This document shows, piece after piece, positions 8,722 to 17,987 of a stretch of DNA of 64,000 bases. The notes beneath the pieces were generated by a model. It was not told the origin of the DNA. It worked only from the letters and a program-made list of their open reading frames with translations, and ran no database searches. The position numbers and the translations under genes are program-made. Within the stretch, counting starts at the first letter, position 1. Each line of letters opens with the position of its first letter. Source of the stretch: Chitinispirillaceae bacterium. GTDB taxonomy: Bacteria; Fibrobacterota; Chitinivibrionia; Chitinivibrionales; Chitinispirillaceae. The DNA lies in the NCBI GenBank assembly GCA_016932075.1, contig JAFGDP010000106.1, positions 1-64,000 of the forward strand. Reading direction: 5' to 3'.

Positions 8722-10458
8722 ATGAAATCAGTGCGTGCGGGAATAGTTCCGCTTCTGGCTATCTGCATATTGTTCTCCTCTGCATATAGTGAAAAACTTG
8801 TCGAGGTTTCCGTACAGATAACAAAACTTCGTTTCCTCCCCTCAGCCTCATCAGACACGCGGGGATTTGCGCGCAAAGGACAGCGATTCGTTGTGGATGG
8901 CGAAAGCGGGCCATGGTATCGGATCCGTCTCTACAATTCAATCGTCTGGATCAGCAAGGATGCTGTTGCCGTCCTTGAAACTTCGGAACCGGTTCCTGCT
9001 GACAAGGCAGTTGCATCGGCTCAGCAAGGCAAAGGCGCCGCCACAACCCCTTCACGGGGAACCGTAAGGACCCCTCCGGTGAAAACCGGTACCTCACCGA
9101 CGTCCGGTCCGACCGTCATTCGATCAACAACCCAGGGAGAAGAGACACTTGCCTCGTCAACCGTGCCACCGGAATCGCTCGCGCTGGCGCGGGCGGAATC
9201 GCCGGCACAGCCTGCAACCTCCAGGCCTTCTTCCTCTGCGCCGACGTTCAGGCCGGGCCGTACCGGGACGCCTAAAACATCACGGCCACCTTCATCCGCT
9301 CCCTCAACATCGAAAAAAAGGGAAATGCCTACACCGACCCGGACCTTTTTCTCCCAGTTTTCACGGATGCCTCAGGTTCCAAGCGGCGAAGAAGGCTACG
9401 AACTTGGTTTTTTCCAGATCGCGGCGCTTAAGGCACCGATTTTTTTCTGGCCTGAGACAACGGCGCACGTCGCCCAGCATTCGAAAAAAGGGGATTTCTT
9501 TGTTGTCAGGGAAACGACCGATATCTGGTGCAAAATTGCGCTGAAGGATACTGCCGGCTGGGTGCTTCGCAAGGATGGCGTCATTACCGACAGGCCGGTT
9601 TCGGATTTCTTCGAAGGTTTTTTTTTCATACTCCTGTTCGCGTCTCTTATTATTGTCGCATCGGCTAGTATGATTATCGTTTTCCTGGTGCGGCGCAAAA
9701 CCAAGGTCAAAGCTCCGCGTGCCGACTCGTTCCACGCGCTCATCATCGCACGGTCGTCTCCGAACATCCAGTGTGTCATTTCAAACAAAACCCTGGCAAT
9801 GGAAAAATATCTGAGCGCCATAGGTTTTTCAGTCAAGGCGGTGCATGATCTTGGCGCGGCGCAACGGTATATTGCCCGGACGACCACCGATATCGTTTTT
9901 ATCGACTGGAACATTTCAGATGATATCCCCGGGACCGTCGAAGTGCTGTTCGCGAATTTCGAGGAACAGAGACTGCCGCTCGCCATTTTCTTCAATGTGC
10001 CGGATCTTTCGGCCGTCCCGCTTATCCCGGTACTATTACGGGCCTATCACCTGGGCGCTTCATTTTCTGATCACGACATTTCCAAACTCATTACCCCGAC
10101 GATACTTTCCAAAACCAGCCCTAAAAGCACGGCCGCATCGGCACTTGAAGGAGACATCGCCGAAGGCAATCTCCCGGAGATCCTTCAATTTATCGAAATC
10201 GGCAAAAAAACCGGGTGCCTGCTCATCGAGAGCACCACTCCCCTCGGCATGATCTATTTCGAACAGGGGCGCATCGTCCATGCTGCGGGAGCCAACAATC
10301 TCCAGGGCCGGGATGCGATCTCCATGCTCCTGGGGTTGAACCAGGGGCACTTCAGGTTCCTGCTTAATAAACAGCCAAAAACCCACGACCTCAACCTGTC
10401 TACGCTCGAAGTCCTCATGGAATGGACAAAAGCCGAAGATGAAGCTCATCGGGATTGA
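8722..10458 (+). CDS. Membrane protein: two SH3-like domains, TM helix, receiver-like domain and DUF4388
   Basis: About 578 residues. Order: signal peptide; SH3b-like domain; a long Pro/Ser/Thr-rich linker (about residues 90-220); a second SH3b-like domain ending in WVLRKDGV; one transmembrane helix (FILLFASLIIVASASMIIVFLV); then a cytoplasmic receiver-like domain with Asp in IVFIDWN at the phospho-acceptor position; and a C-terminal DUF4388 (PATAN) domain (GDIAEGNLPEILQFIEIGKKTG, YFEQGRIVHA). It looks like an envelope sensor feeding a cytoplasmic signalling module. A TTG at 8704 is an alternative start, but the ATG at 8722 gives a cleaner signal peptide. Its 3' end overlaps ruvX by 20 bases. 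Specific function unknown. Confidence 0.82.
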   Translation: MKSVRAGIVPLLAICILFSSAYSEKLVEVSVQITKLRFLPSASSDTRGFARKGQRFVVDGESGPWYRIRLYNSIVWISKDAVAVLETSEPVPADKAVASAQQGKGAATTPSRGTVRTPPVKTGTSPTSGPTVIRSTTQGEETLASSTVPPESLALARAESPAQPATSRPSSSAPTFRPGRTGTPKTSRPPSSAPSTSKKREMPTPTRTFFSQFSRMPQVPSGEEGYELGFFQIAALKAPIFFWPETTAHVAQHSKKGDFFVVRETTDIWCKIALKDTAGWVLRKDGVITDRPVSDFFEGFFFILLFASLIIVASASMIIVFLVRRKTKVKAPRADSFHALIIARSSPNIQCVISNKTLAMEKYLSAIGFSVKAVHDLGAAQRYIARTTTDIVFIDWNISDDIPGTVEVLFANFEEQRLPLAIFFNVPDLSAVPLIPVLLRAYHLGASFSDHDISKLITPTILSKTSPKSTAASALEGDIAEGNLPEILQFIEIGKKTGCLLIESTTPLGMIYFEQGRIVHAAGANNLQGRDAISMLLGLNQGHFRFLLNKQPKTHDLNLSTLEVLMEWTKAEDEAHRD

Positions 10459-10858
10459 TTATGGCAAACGCCGTATCGGTCTTGCGGTATCCGACGAAAT
10501 CGGCACTTGTGTCAGGGGGTATACCGTCATTGACCGCAAGAAAACGCGGCAATGGCAGAAGGAACTGCAAGCCGCCATCAAACGTGAACAACCGGCAGGA
10601 ATTGTTATCGGGCTGCCACTCGATGCCGATGACCGCGAAACTGCCATGGCCGCCGAGATAAGAAAATTCGCCGCGAACCTTGAAAAAAACTCGGCAATTC
10701 CCGTATACTTTATCGATGAAAGCCTGACGTCGAAACGGGCGGCTGATCTCCTGAGGTACCGAAAAAAGAAAGTCCGGCGGGATAAAAGGGCCGTCGACCG
10801 TATCGCCGCATGCCTGATTCTCGAGTCATTTTTACGGGAAAACACGTGCGCTCACTGA
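10439..10858 (+). CDS. ruvX: Putative pre-16S rRNA nuclease / Holliday-junction-resolvase-like protein
   Basis: YqgF/RuvX family, RNase H fold, implicated in 16S rRNA 5'-end processing. It has 139 residues, standard length. It opens with MKLIGIDYGKRRIGLAVSD, giving catalytic Asp7, followed by IVIGLPLDADD, the acidic FIDESLTS motif, and a final Asp in KRAVDRIAA. The start lies inside the 3' end of the SH3/DUF4388 gene, and its stop lies inside the next gene, so expression is probably coupled. Confidence 0.93.
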   Translation: MKLIGIDYGKRRIGLAVSDEIGTCVRGYTVIDRKKTRQWQKELQAAIKREQPAGIVIGLPLDADDRETAMAAEIRKFAANLEKNSAIPVYFIDESLTSKRAADLLRYRKKKVRRDKRAVDRIAACLILESFLRENTCAH

Positions 10859-11571
10859 TCGTCCTATTCCTTCCTGCCAGCGGGATCATCATCACGGTGG
10901 TATGCATGTGCCAACCCTTTGATCCGATAACGCCGCCGCGGCTGTCGGCTCCGGAGGCGACGGTCATCCGTCTCAGTGAAGCACGGCTTTTCAGCAGTTA
11001 TCGTGAAGCGATCCATCTGGAATGGGAACCACCGGTGAATGATTCAGCGGGAATACGCTCCTATTCCATCATACGAAAAACATCAAGTGACTCTGTATTT
11101 GACCTCTTCACCCGTTCTCAGGGGATCCCTCCTTCCATCGATTCATTCAACGACGATATAAAGCCTATCGGTTTCCCCAACGAAGGATTCACGCTGGTTG
11201 AATACCGGATATTCGCGATCGACACGCTGGGGCGATCCGGCGACACGTCAGCGATATGCTCCCTTTTTCTGGTACGCCAACCCCAACTTGACACGATTGA
11301 CCTGCCGCGGTCGTCGTTTCGCTGGCATTCGCGGTTTATCCAGGGTTCAATCGCCACCTACCTGCACCTATGGAATAGGGACGGATCAGTCACCTGGTCA
11401 AGTCCCCGGCAGGAGGATTTCGGCAGCTGGGACTATCCCCTCTATTTCAGCGCAACGGTGGCCGATTCTCTCCTTCCCCTTACGGCGGGAAGCTGGTACT
11501 ATGCCATCTATCTGTTTGCCATGGGCAATGACCGCCAATCATTGAAAGTGGACTCGTTCAATGTCAATTAA
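10846..11571 (+). CDS. Exported protein with fibronectin type III-like domain
   Basis: About 241 residues. The favoured start is the GTG at 10846, which overlaps the ruvX stop and gives a hydrophobic N-terminus (LIVLFLPASGIIITVV) as signal peptide or anchor. An ATG at 10810 would add 12 polar residues. Two cysteines follow the hydrophobic stretch, but neither fits the lipobox exactly. Residues about 40-135 look like an Fn3 fold (IHLEWEPPVNDSAGIRSYSIIRK). The remainder is unrecognised. Its 3' end overlaps the C25 peptidase gene by 11 bases, so it may be an envelope partner or accessory of that protein; this is inference from position. Confidence 0.7.
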   Translation: MRSLIVLFLPASGIIITVVCMCQPFDPITPPRLSAPEATVIRLSEARLFSSYREAIHLEWEPPVNDSAGIRSYSIIRKTSSDSVFDLFTRSQGIPPSIDSFNDDIKPIGFPNEGFTLVEYRIFAIDTLGRSGDTSAICSLFLVRQPQLDTIDLPRSSFRWHSRFIQGSIATYLHLWNRDGSVTWSSPRQEDFGSWDYPLYFSATVADSLLPLTAGSWYYAIYLFAMGNDRQSLKVDSFNVN

Positions 11572-14500
11572 CCTGCGATTCGCCACCTGTTTCGCCATGA
11601 TTGCGGCTGCCGTAACCGTTATCCACGCCGCCCATCTCCGCTATTCACTTGCCTCGTTAACGGAATCGTCCCTTCATATTAATTTCACCATGCCGGCTGG
11701 CGCGCGTCAAACGACAGATCCTGTTGCCCTGTTTGCCTTTTCAACACGTCCCGCAGTCTCGTTTAACATACAGGCGACGGTCACCGGCCCCTCAAACACC
11801 ATAGCGCTTCCGGTCAGGACGCTTTCTTCCGGCTGGATGGGAAGCCATTACCTCCAGTGGATCGGCATCGATCTCTCACGGGTATTGGACGGCACCTCCT
11901 CTTCACTGTCAGGCTCACTCACCATTGCGTTTCGCACTTCACTGTTCCGACCGGGCACCTCCGGAGAGGTACGGAATAACATGCTGCTTGCGCACACGGT
12001 TTCACCCCCGGCCCTGTCAAAAAAGAGTCCTGCCGCGTTCATTCCTGACCGGCCGTTTGGACATGGAATAAAAATGGGAATTGTAAAGGACGGCATCTGC
12101 GAGCTCACTGCCGAAGCTCTGCAGGCAAAGGGTGTTCCTGTTGCCGCCATTCCATCCCGGAGATACCGCCTGTTTGTTCAAGACAGGGAAGTTCCTCTTT
12201 ATGTCACCGCCTCGCCAAGCGCTCCGTTGGGTCCTGGCGACCGCATTCTCTTTTACGGAAACTATCTCCGGGGCTCTTCTTCGCATTATACTCAGTACTC
12301 AAACACCAACGTCTACTGGCTCACCTGGACCGGTACGGACGCCGGGATACGCGTTGCAACGGTGTCGGGCGAACAGCGCGTCGATGAAACACGGTTTACA
12401 AAGGATTCCGTCGAACTGATGGCTCAGGAAGTCCGCGATACGATTCATATCGAAAAAGACGAGGATATCCGCTGGCTTGGAAGCATTGATAACCCCGAAG
12501 AGATGACCGAAGCCGTTCCCGACTCCGGTTTATTTGACAATTGGTACTGGGGGTTCGTGGGCATGACCGAACTGACCTCCTACGCGATAACGATCCCGTC
12601 ACCCGCGCGCAACGGAGCCGCACGCATCAGAGTCGGTTTCATGGGCCTGACAAACGAAGAGAGCGATCCCGCCGACCATCAGGTACAGGTGCTCGTTAAC
12701 AACGATCCGGCAGGCGCCAATAATGTCGCCGTATGGGACGGCCAGAAACCGCATACGTTCGCCAGCGACACCTTCCCCGCCTCCCTTTTAAAGCCGGGAG
12801 AAAACACCATTTCATTCGTCGTCACCCGGCGTTCGTATGAGGACCGCAGCGCACTGAACTGGATCGAAATGGAATATCCGCGCGGCTACCGGGCGCAGGA
12901 TGATAAGCTTGTTTTCAAAGGCGGTTCGAACGCGGTGCGGAAAGTGACGCAGTTCGAAGTGAGCGGTTTCTCCTCTTCTTCGCTTGAAGTATGGGACCTC
13001 ACCAAGCACCGCATTTTTAAATGTTTCAAGGTCAAGAGAGGCAGCGGGAACGACCGCTCCCTGTATTCCCTGGTATTTCAGGATAGCATCCCCACCCCAT
13101 CGGTCTATTACGCGCAGTCCGTAGAGCAGCGCACCACCCCTGCATGGATGGTACGTGACACCCTGCGGACAGATTGGGACACCTGCATGGGTGCCGATTA
13201 CCTGGTAATCGGACCGGATTGGGCCGATACCATCGTTGCGCCGTTGTGCGCGGTGCATCGCGATCGTGGATTGCGCACCGCGTTTATCGACATCAACGAC
13301 ATATACAACTTTTTTTCGTTCGGTATCCGGAATCCGGAAAGCATACGCTCGCTTCTCTCGATGCTCGTCGGTGCAAACACCGACCGTCCTCCTCGGTTTC
13401 TGCTGCTTGCCGGTGATTGCACCCACGATCTTGACAAAAAAAACCAGGAACGGACCATCGTGCCAACCCGTCTTTCCCAGGTTCCCGGCTGGGGCGCCGC
13501 GTCTGATGACGACTATTTCGTGACTGTACAAGGCGAGGACCAGTTCGCCGACCTGTGTGTCGGCCGCTTCCCGGCTGAAAACCCCTCACAGCTTGCGATC
13601 ATGGTCGAAAAATCGGTGCGGTATATCGTCTCCCCCAGCCGTGGATTCTGGCGTGACAACCTGCTTGTCGCGAGCGGCTATGAAACCGATTTTACTTCCT
13701 ATACACACCGGCTCGCGGGGGAGGTGATCGGACCGCGCATGAACATCCTGCGCATGGACGCCGATCCCCGCTCTATGTATTACAAAGATGAACTGTCCGC
13801 GGCAACGACCATGGCAGGCCATATCAACGCGGGGATCTTCGCACTGAGCTTCAACGGCCACGGCGGCGGGAACATCTGGTCCGACAGCCGCTTTTTCGGA
13901 TATAACGATCTCGGCAAATTGCACAACGGCCAGTGGGGAACAAGCGGCAGGCTGCCTGTTGTTTTCAGCTTCACCTGCCTTACCGGTTTCTTTGAAAGCG
14001 TCTTCTATCGTTCGCTCGGCGAAGAGTTTGTGCGTACCGACATGAACGGCGCGCTCTGCTTCTACGGCGCCTCGGCTTATACCAGCAAAACGGGCAACAT
14101 GAAGCTTAATCGCATCCTCCTCGAACTTGCCCTTGACAGCCGGCCGACAACGGTCGGCGAGTTGATTCGCGCGAGCGAAATGACCACCCTCGTGCGCAAC
14201 GGTCCGACCCACATTCCTTTGACGCGGCAGTACAATCTTCTTGGCGATCCTGCGCTTCCCTGGGAATTGACGCCCGACACCCTGTCCTGTTCGCTCACCG
14301 AAAACGCGCTCGCACCCGGAGAGTCCCTGTCGGTCCGGGGAGTGTGCGCACCCGTTTCCGAAGGTTCGGTATACCTCACGGTGCACGGCGGCCCCGCCCT
14401 GTGGAACCGCTCCCTTGTCACGGTTGAGGGAGGTTCTTTTGCGGAATCGTTCGGCGTCAAGGACAGTGTCAGGACGGCGTCCGGAATGGTGCGTGCCTAT

Positions 14501-16276
14501 GCCTGGAACGACTCCTTCGAGGTCCGCGGATGGGCCACCTTCTCAAAAGACACCATCATGGTGCGTGATCTGCGCGTGGCACCGCCGTCCTATGCCTTCG
14601 GCGATACGGTTTCGATCTCGTGTTCTATCGCCCGACCGACGGATACGTCACGCGTCACGCTCTATTGCCTCTATGCCGTGGCTTCACCACACGCCACCGA
14701 TGCGGAATTTAACGGCGTGCGAATGGAAGAGGATTCAACCGGCAGATGGGCCACCCCCCAAAACGTCGTGCTCACGTTCACCGATGATTATAATCAGATG
14801 CTGCTCGTCTACTTCAGAATTCAGGCCGGTGAGTATTCAAAGGAAAGCAGCCTCTACAGCTTTCCCATTGCAGGCAGGTCGGACCTTGCTTTCACCGGCT
14901 CATCATTGCCCGTTACCTGGAAAAACGACTCGCTGCGGATCGATTTCGAGGTCCTCAATAAGGGTAGCGCCGCTTCGCCCCCCTTCACCGTCGCGTTTTT
15001 ATGGGGCAGCGAGCCGTCTGCCGATACCTTTGCCGTGCTCCACTGCACCGACCAGCTCAAGGCGGGAAAAGTATGGAACAGCTCGGCCGTCATGCCGGAT
15101 ACCCAGGGAGCAGTCCCGTTTTTCGCACTCATTAACGGCGAACGAACGTTTGAGGAGATGAGCTTCGATAACAACAGGGGAACGGGTGCTCTCAGGACCG
15201 TGTCGCGATCCCTCACGACGACTGCCGATACCCTTCTTTCACTTGGTGGCGGTCTTCTCATCACGCCTGTCCGCAACTTCTCAAACAGCCGGAAGGTCTT
15301 TCTCTTCAGTGACCGGATGCAGAACGCCCGCCCGCTCCTCACCGGATCCCGGTGGCTTGCTCTGCGGGGAGACTCACTCTGCGCGATGCGCATCGGCGTG
15401 CGTCCGGCTCTCAATGAGGACGACTCGCTGCTCTGGATCTGGAGACTGGATTCTCTTCCCGGAGAATTCCCTGCGGGCGCGACGCAAACCGCTTCCGGTA
15501 AATTGTCGGTCATGCACGATGATTCGATCCTGTCCGCATGGCGGCACATCGGCGGATACCGCGACGGGAACGCAGCGGAACTCATGATGAAAACCGGCGG
15601 TCAGGGTCCCTTTGCCGCGGCGCTTCTGGAAGACACCCGGCCCCCGAGCATCCAGGTTTCGGTATACGGGAGGGAGTTGCGATTTCTTGATTACGCGGCA
15701 AAAGACCAGCCGTTTAATATCCTTCTCGCCGATCCCTCGGGCGTTTCACCGGCATCGGTCGCGGTCACTCTTAACCGGAAGGAGCTCCCCGGTGATATAC
15801 AGTCGAAATTGCAGAAAAAAGGCGACCTGAGAAACCTGACCATCACCACCTACCCGCCGCCGGAAAACGCCATCGACTCCCTCTTTGTCACGGCAACCGA
15901 CCTCGCCGGAAACGCCAGCGAAGAGTCGTTTGCGTACAAGCCGGGCACTGCGCTCGAGATCCAGGTTTTTTCCTGCCACCCGAATCCGTTTCATCTCCGC
16001 GCGCGGGGAGTCAATGGCCCCCCCCAAACCGTCATATTCGCGTTCCAGCTCACCAACGCCGCGGACATTACTCTGAACATTTACACGGTAACAGGAAAAA
16101 AAATCTGGACAGTAGAACGGAACATGCTCGAGATGTACGGCGAAATCGAATGGAACGGAAGGGACAAGGACAACTACCGCATTGCCAACGGCACCTACTA
16201 CGCAAAATTGATCGCAACCAGCGGCAAGCGCAGCGTCAAAAAAACAATCAGGATCGCCAAGCTGGAAGGATATTGA
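11561..16276 (+). CDS. Large secreted C25 (gingipain-type) cysteine peptidase with FlgD-like C-terminal tail
   Basis: A 1571-residue protein with a signal peptide (1-23), a beta-rich N-terminal part, then the C25 caspase-like domain (about 540-910). The catalytic pair is visible: His767 in NGHGGG and Cys806 in FTCLTGFF. The DFADLCVGRFPA-type segment before them is also family-typical. C-terminal to this come Ig-like beta domains and a tail resembling FlgD-Ig/type IX sorting domains (LNIYTVTGKKIW, GEIEWNGRDKDNYRIANGTYYAKL). Architecture and length resemble PorU-like C25 proteins that process cargo of the type IX system, but PorU itself usually lacks a cargo tail, so it could equally be an exported protease. 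It lies between ruvX and rsmI. Confidence 0.87.
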   Translation: MSINLRFATCFAMIAAAVTVIHAAHLRYSLASLTESSLHINFTMPAGARQTTDPVALFAFSTRPAVSFNIQATVTGPSNTIALPVRTLSSGWMGSHYLQWIGIDLSRVLDGTSSSLSGSLTIAFRTSLFRPGTSGEVRNNMLLAHTVSPPALSKKSPAAFIPDRPFGHGIKMGIVKDGICELTAEALQAKGVPVAAIPSRRYRLFVQDREVPLYVTASPSAPLGPGDRILFYGNYLRGSSSHYTQYSNTNVYWLTWTGTDAGIRVATVSGEQRVDETRFTKDSVELMAQEVRDTIHIEKDEDIRWLGSIDNPEEMTEAVPDSGLFDNWYWGFVGMTELTSYAITIPSPARNGAARIRVGFMGLTNEESDPADHQVQVLVNNDPAGANNVAVWDGQKPHTFASDTFPASLLKPGENTISFVVTRRSYEDRSALNWIEMEYPRGYRAQDDKLVFKGGSNAVRKVTQFEVSGFSSSSLEVWDLTKHRIFKCFKVKRGSGNDRSLYSLVFQDSIPTPSVYYAQSVEQRTTPAWMVRDTLRTDWDTCMGADYLVIGPDWADTIVAPLCAVHRDRGLRTAFIDINDIYNFFSFGIRNPESIRSLLSMLVGANTDRPPRFLLLAGDCTHDLDKKNQERTIVPTRLSQVPGWGAASDDDYFVTVQGEDQFADLCVGRFPAENPSQLAIMVEKSVRYIVSPSRGFWRDNLLVASGYETDFTSYTHRLAGEVIGPRMNILRMDADPRSMYYKDELSAATTMAGHINAGIFALSFNGHGGGNIWSDSRFFGYNDLGKLHNGQWGTSGRLPVVFSFTCLTGFFESVFYRSLGEEFVRTDMNGALCFYGASAYTSKTGNMKLNRILLELALDSRPTTVGELIRASEMTTLVRNGPTHIPLTRQYNLLGDPALPWELTPDTLSCSLTENALAPGESLSVRGVCAPVSEGSVYLTVHGGPALWNRSLVTVEGGSFAESFGVKDSVRTASGMVRAYAWNDSFEVRGWATFSKDTIMVRDLRVAPPSYAFGDTVSISCSIARPTDTSRVTLYCLYAVASPHATDAEFNGVRMEEDSTGRWATPQNVVLTFTDDYNQMLLVYFRIQAGEYSKESSLYSFPIAGRSDLAFTGSSLPVTWKNDSLRIDFEVLNKGSAASPPFTVAFLWGSEPSADTFAVLHCTDQLKAGKVWNSSAVMPDTQGAVPFFALINGERTFEEMSFDNNRGTGALRTVSRSLTTTADTLLSLGGGLLITPVRNFSNSRKVFLFSDRMQNARPLLTGSRWLALRGDSLCAMRIGVRPALNEDDSLLWIWRLDSLPGEFPAGATQTASGKLSVMHDDSILSAWRHIGGYRDGNAAELMMKTGGQGPFAAALLEDTRPPSIQVSVYGRELRFLDYAAKDQPFNILLADPSGVSPASVAVTLNRKELPGDIQSKLQKKGDLRNLTITTYPPPENAIDSLFVTATDLAGNASEESFAYKPGTALEIQVFSCHPNPFHLRARGVNGPPQTVIFAFQLTNAADITLNIYTVTGKKIWTVERNMLEMYGEIEWNGRDKDNYRIANGTYYAKLIATSGKRSVKKTIRIAKLEGY

Positions 16277-16278
16277 CG

Positions 16279-16989
16279 GTGGCCGGTACCCTGTTCCTCG
16301 TTGCCACGCCAATCGGCAATCTTGAAGACATTTCCTTTCGCGCGGTAAAGATCCTTAATAAGGCGGCTGTCATTCTGGCCGAGGACACGCGGGTATCGCG
16401 GACCCTCCTGATCCGTTATGATATTTCCACGCCAACAATCGCCTTCCATGATTTTAATAAGCAACGGGTACTCCCCGGTCTCATCGCACGGCTCAAATCC
16501 GGCGAGGACCTTGCCCTGATCACCGACGCCGGAACACCGGGCATTGCCGATCCCGCCTTCACCCTCGTGCGTGCCGCGATCACCGAAGGCATTGCCGTTA
16601 TTCCCGTCCCGGGCGCCTGCTCCCTCATTACCGCGCTCGTGGCGAGCGGACTCCCGACCGACCGGTTCCTGTTCGAGAACTTTCTGCCCCATAAAGGCGC
16701 GGCGCGGCGCCGCCTTTTTGAATCGTTAACCGGGGAACGTCGTACGGTCATCTTTTACGAAACGCCTCACAGGATCATAAAGGTACTCCAGGAGATGAAC
16801 GAGATTCTGGGTGAGGTTCTGGTCGTAATAGGACGGGAACTGACGAAACTGCACGAGGAGTTTCTCCGCGGGTCCCCGGCGGAATTGCTTGATCATTTCA
16901 CAAAAAAACCACCCAAGGGTGAGATGACCGTGTTGTTTAATACGCGGGTGAGGAAGGCCGAAAAAAAAACCCGTCAACTCATGAATTGA
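16279..16989 (+). CDS. rsmI: 16S rRNA (cytidine-1402 2'-O)-methyltransferase
   Basis: SAM-dependent tetrapyrrole-methylase-fold enzyme modifying C1402 in the ribosomal decoding centre. About 236 residues from GTG at 16279, which has GGAAGGA eight bases upstream; the TTG at 16273 overlapping the previous stop is an alternative but sits too close to that site. Key motifs: GTLFLVATPIGNLEDISFRA at the N-terminus, LAEDTRVSRTLL, ITDAGTPGIADP, and the PGACSLITAL and FYETPHR segments. The 3' end contains the stem of a terminator that serves the opposite strand. Confidence 0.95.
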   Translation: MAGTLFLVATPIGNLEDISFRAVKILNKAAVILAEDTRVSRTLLIRYDISTPTIAFHDFNKQRVLPGLIARLKSGEDLALITDAGTPGIADPAFTLVRAAITEGIAVIPVPGACSLITALVASGLPTDRFLFENFLPHKGAARRRLFESLTGERRTVIFYETPHRIIKVLQEMNEILGEVLVVIGRELTKLHEEFLRGSPAELLDHFTKKPPKGEMTVLFNTRVRKAEKKTRQLMN

Positions 16990-16993
16990 CGGG
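16961..16993 (-). terminator. Rho-independent terminator for the outer-membrane barrel gene
   Basis: Perfect 8-bp stem (16970-16977 with 16986-16993), 8-base loop, followed on the minus strand by nine consecutive T residues (the A run at 16961-16969). It is 31 bases after the stop of the 17025-17714 gene and overlaps the 3' end of rsmI. Confidence 0.85.
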
Positions 16994-17024
16994 CAACTCC
17001 AATGTCCTTCGGCCCAATCGAATA

Positions 17025-17714
17025 TCAGAAATATACCGACAATGTCAGCGCTCCACCGTTGGAAATACCAAAGTAGGAGTTGTTGCCTATTTCCGTGGTT
17101 GTTTCGTTCTTTTGGGATCCGGTAACAACGGTTATTTTCTGATCGGGGCGCGCCAATAATGAATATCCGAGATGGTATTCAGCACCAAGACTCAACTCCT
17201 TTGTGAGGAAAAATTCAACGCCTGCAAGACCGTTAAGACCAAGGGCAGTCCCTGCAAAATAGCCTAACTCTCCTGCTGCATTGTTTTCTATGGTCGTCTG
17301 TGAACCGCCGGCGGCATTGATCGCTGATACATTTTCAGTGGAGGTCATCGACAAACCTATATCTGCTCCGAGATACGGACTCACCCTTTCAAACGACAGG
17401 TGATATTCGGCTCCGATTGAGAGCCCCCACATCAGAGCGCTTATGGAACCGTCCTCACCACCGGTAGCAAGAGTGGTCGGCACGCTCTGTCCCGCTCTTC
17501 CGAAAATAAGGGACGCTCTGGCAGCGATCGGACTCGTCACGTAATATTTGAAACCGACCCCCCCATTGTAAGCCCCGGCCGCAAGATTCGAAAGCCCGCT
17601 AAAGGAAAACAGCACGGCTTTTGAACCGTAACTGATATCCGGCCGGACGTCAGACATTGCAAATGACACGGCGACAACCACTCCCACAAGACCAGCCACT
17701 TTGCACACTTTCAT
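17025..17714 (-). CDS. Outer-membrane beta-barrel protein
   Basis: A 229-residue protein with a signal peptide (MKVCKVAGLVGVVVAVSFAMS), then alternating hydrophobic and polar segments typical of transmembrane beta strands (GGVGFKYYV, WGLSIGAEYHL, SPYLGADIGLSM, LSLGAEYHLGYSLL) and a C-terminal Phe (LTLSVYF), the usual signal for outer-membrane barrel insertion. The length suits an eight- to ten-stranded barrel like the OmpA/OmpW or OMP_b-brl group. A good ribosome-binding site (AAGGAG) precedes the ATG, and a strong terminator follows, so it is probably a single-gene unit. Function not assignable. Confidence 0.85.
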   Translation of the reverse strand: MKVCKVAGLVGVVVAVSFAMSDVRPDISYGSKAVLFSFSGLSNLAAGAYNGGVGFKYYVTSPIAARASLIFGRAGQSVPTTLATGGEDGSISALMWGLSIGAEYHLSFERVSPYLGADIGLSMTSTENVSAINAAGGSQTTIENNAAGELGYFAGTALGLNGLAGVEFFLTKELSLGAEYHLGYSLLARPDQKITVVTGSQKNETTTEIGNNSYFGISNGGALTLSVYF

Positions 17715-17987
17715 GGAGCACTCCTTTTTTAAGGTTTTTCCTCTGCGCGTCTGTGTGTTTTTCTCGGGTATGCTGTTCTTTTCCCCTCCACCCTTCCGTA
17801 AGTAAGTTATTTTCTGCGGGGTTGCCAGTCAAATAAAAAAGATAATCGGTATGGATTGACCCGGCAGCCAATAAAACGTCAAATGCTATTTTTCTGGAAT
17901 TCGTCATCTCACTTCCCGGACAAGAACAAAAAGATGCCTGGATCAGCGATCAGGTTGTAGATTTGAATACATAGCAAAGGACAACAA

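Noticed and set aside
13586..14386. A 266-codon minus-strand open frame
   Set aside because: It lies entirely antisense to the C25 peptidase catalytic domain; its composition is that of a shadow of GC-rich coding sequence.
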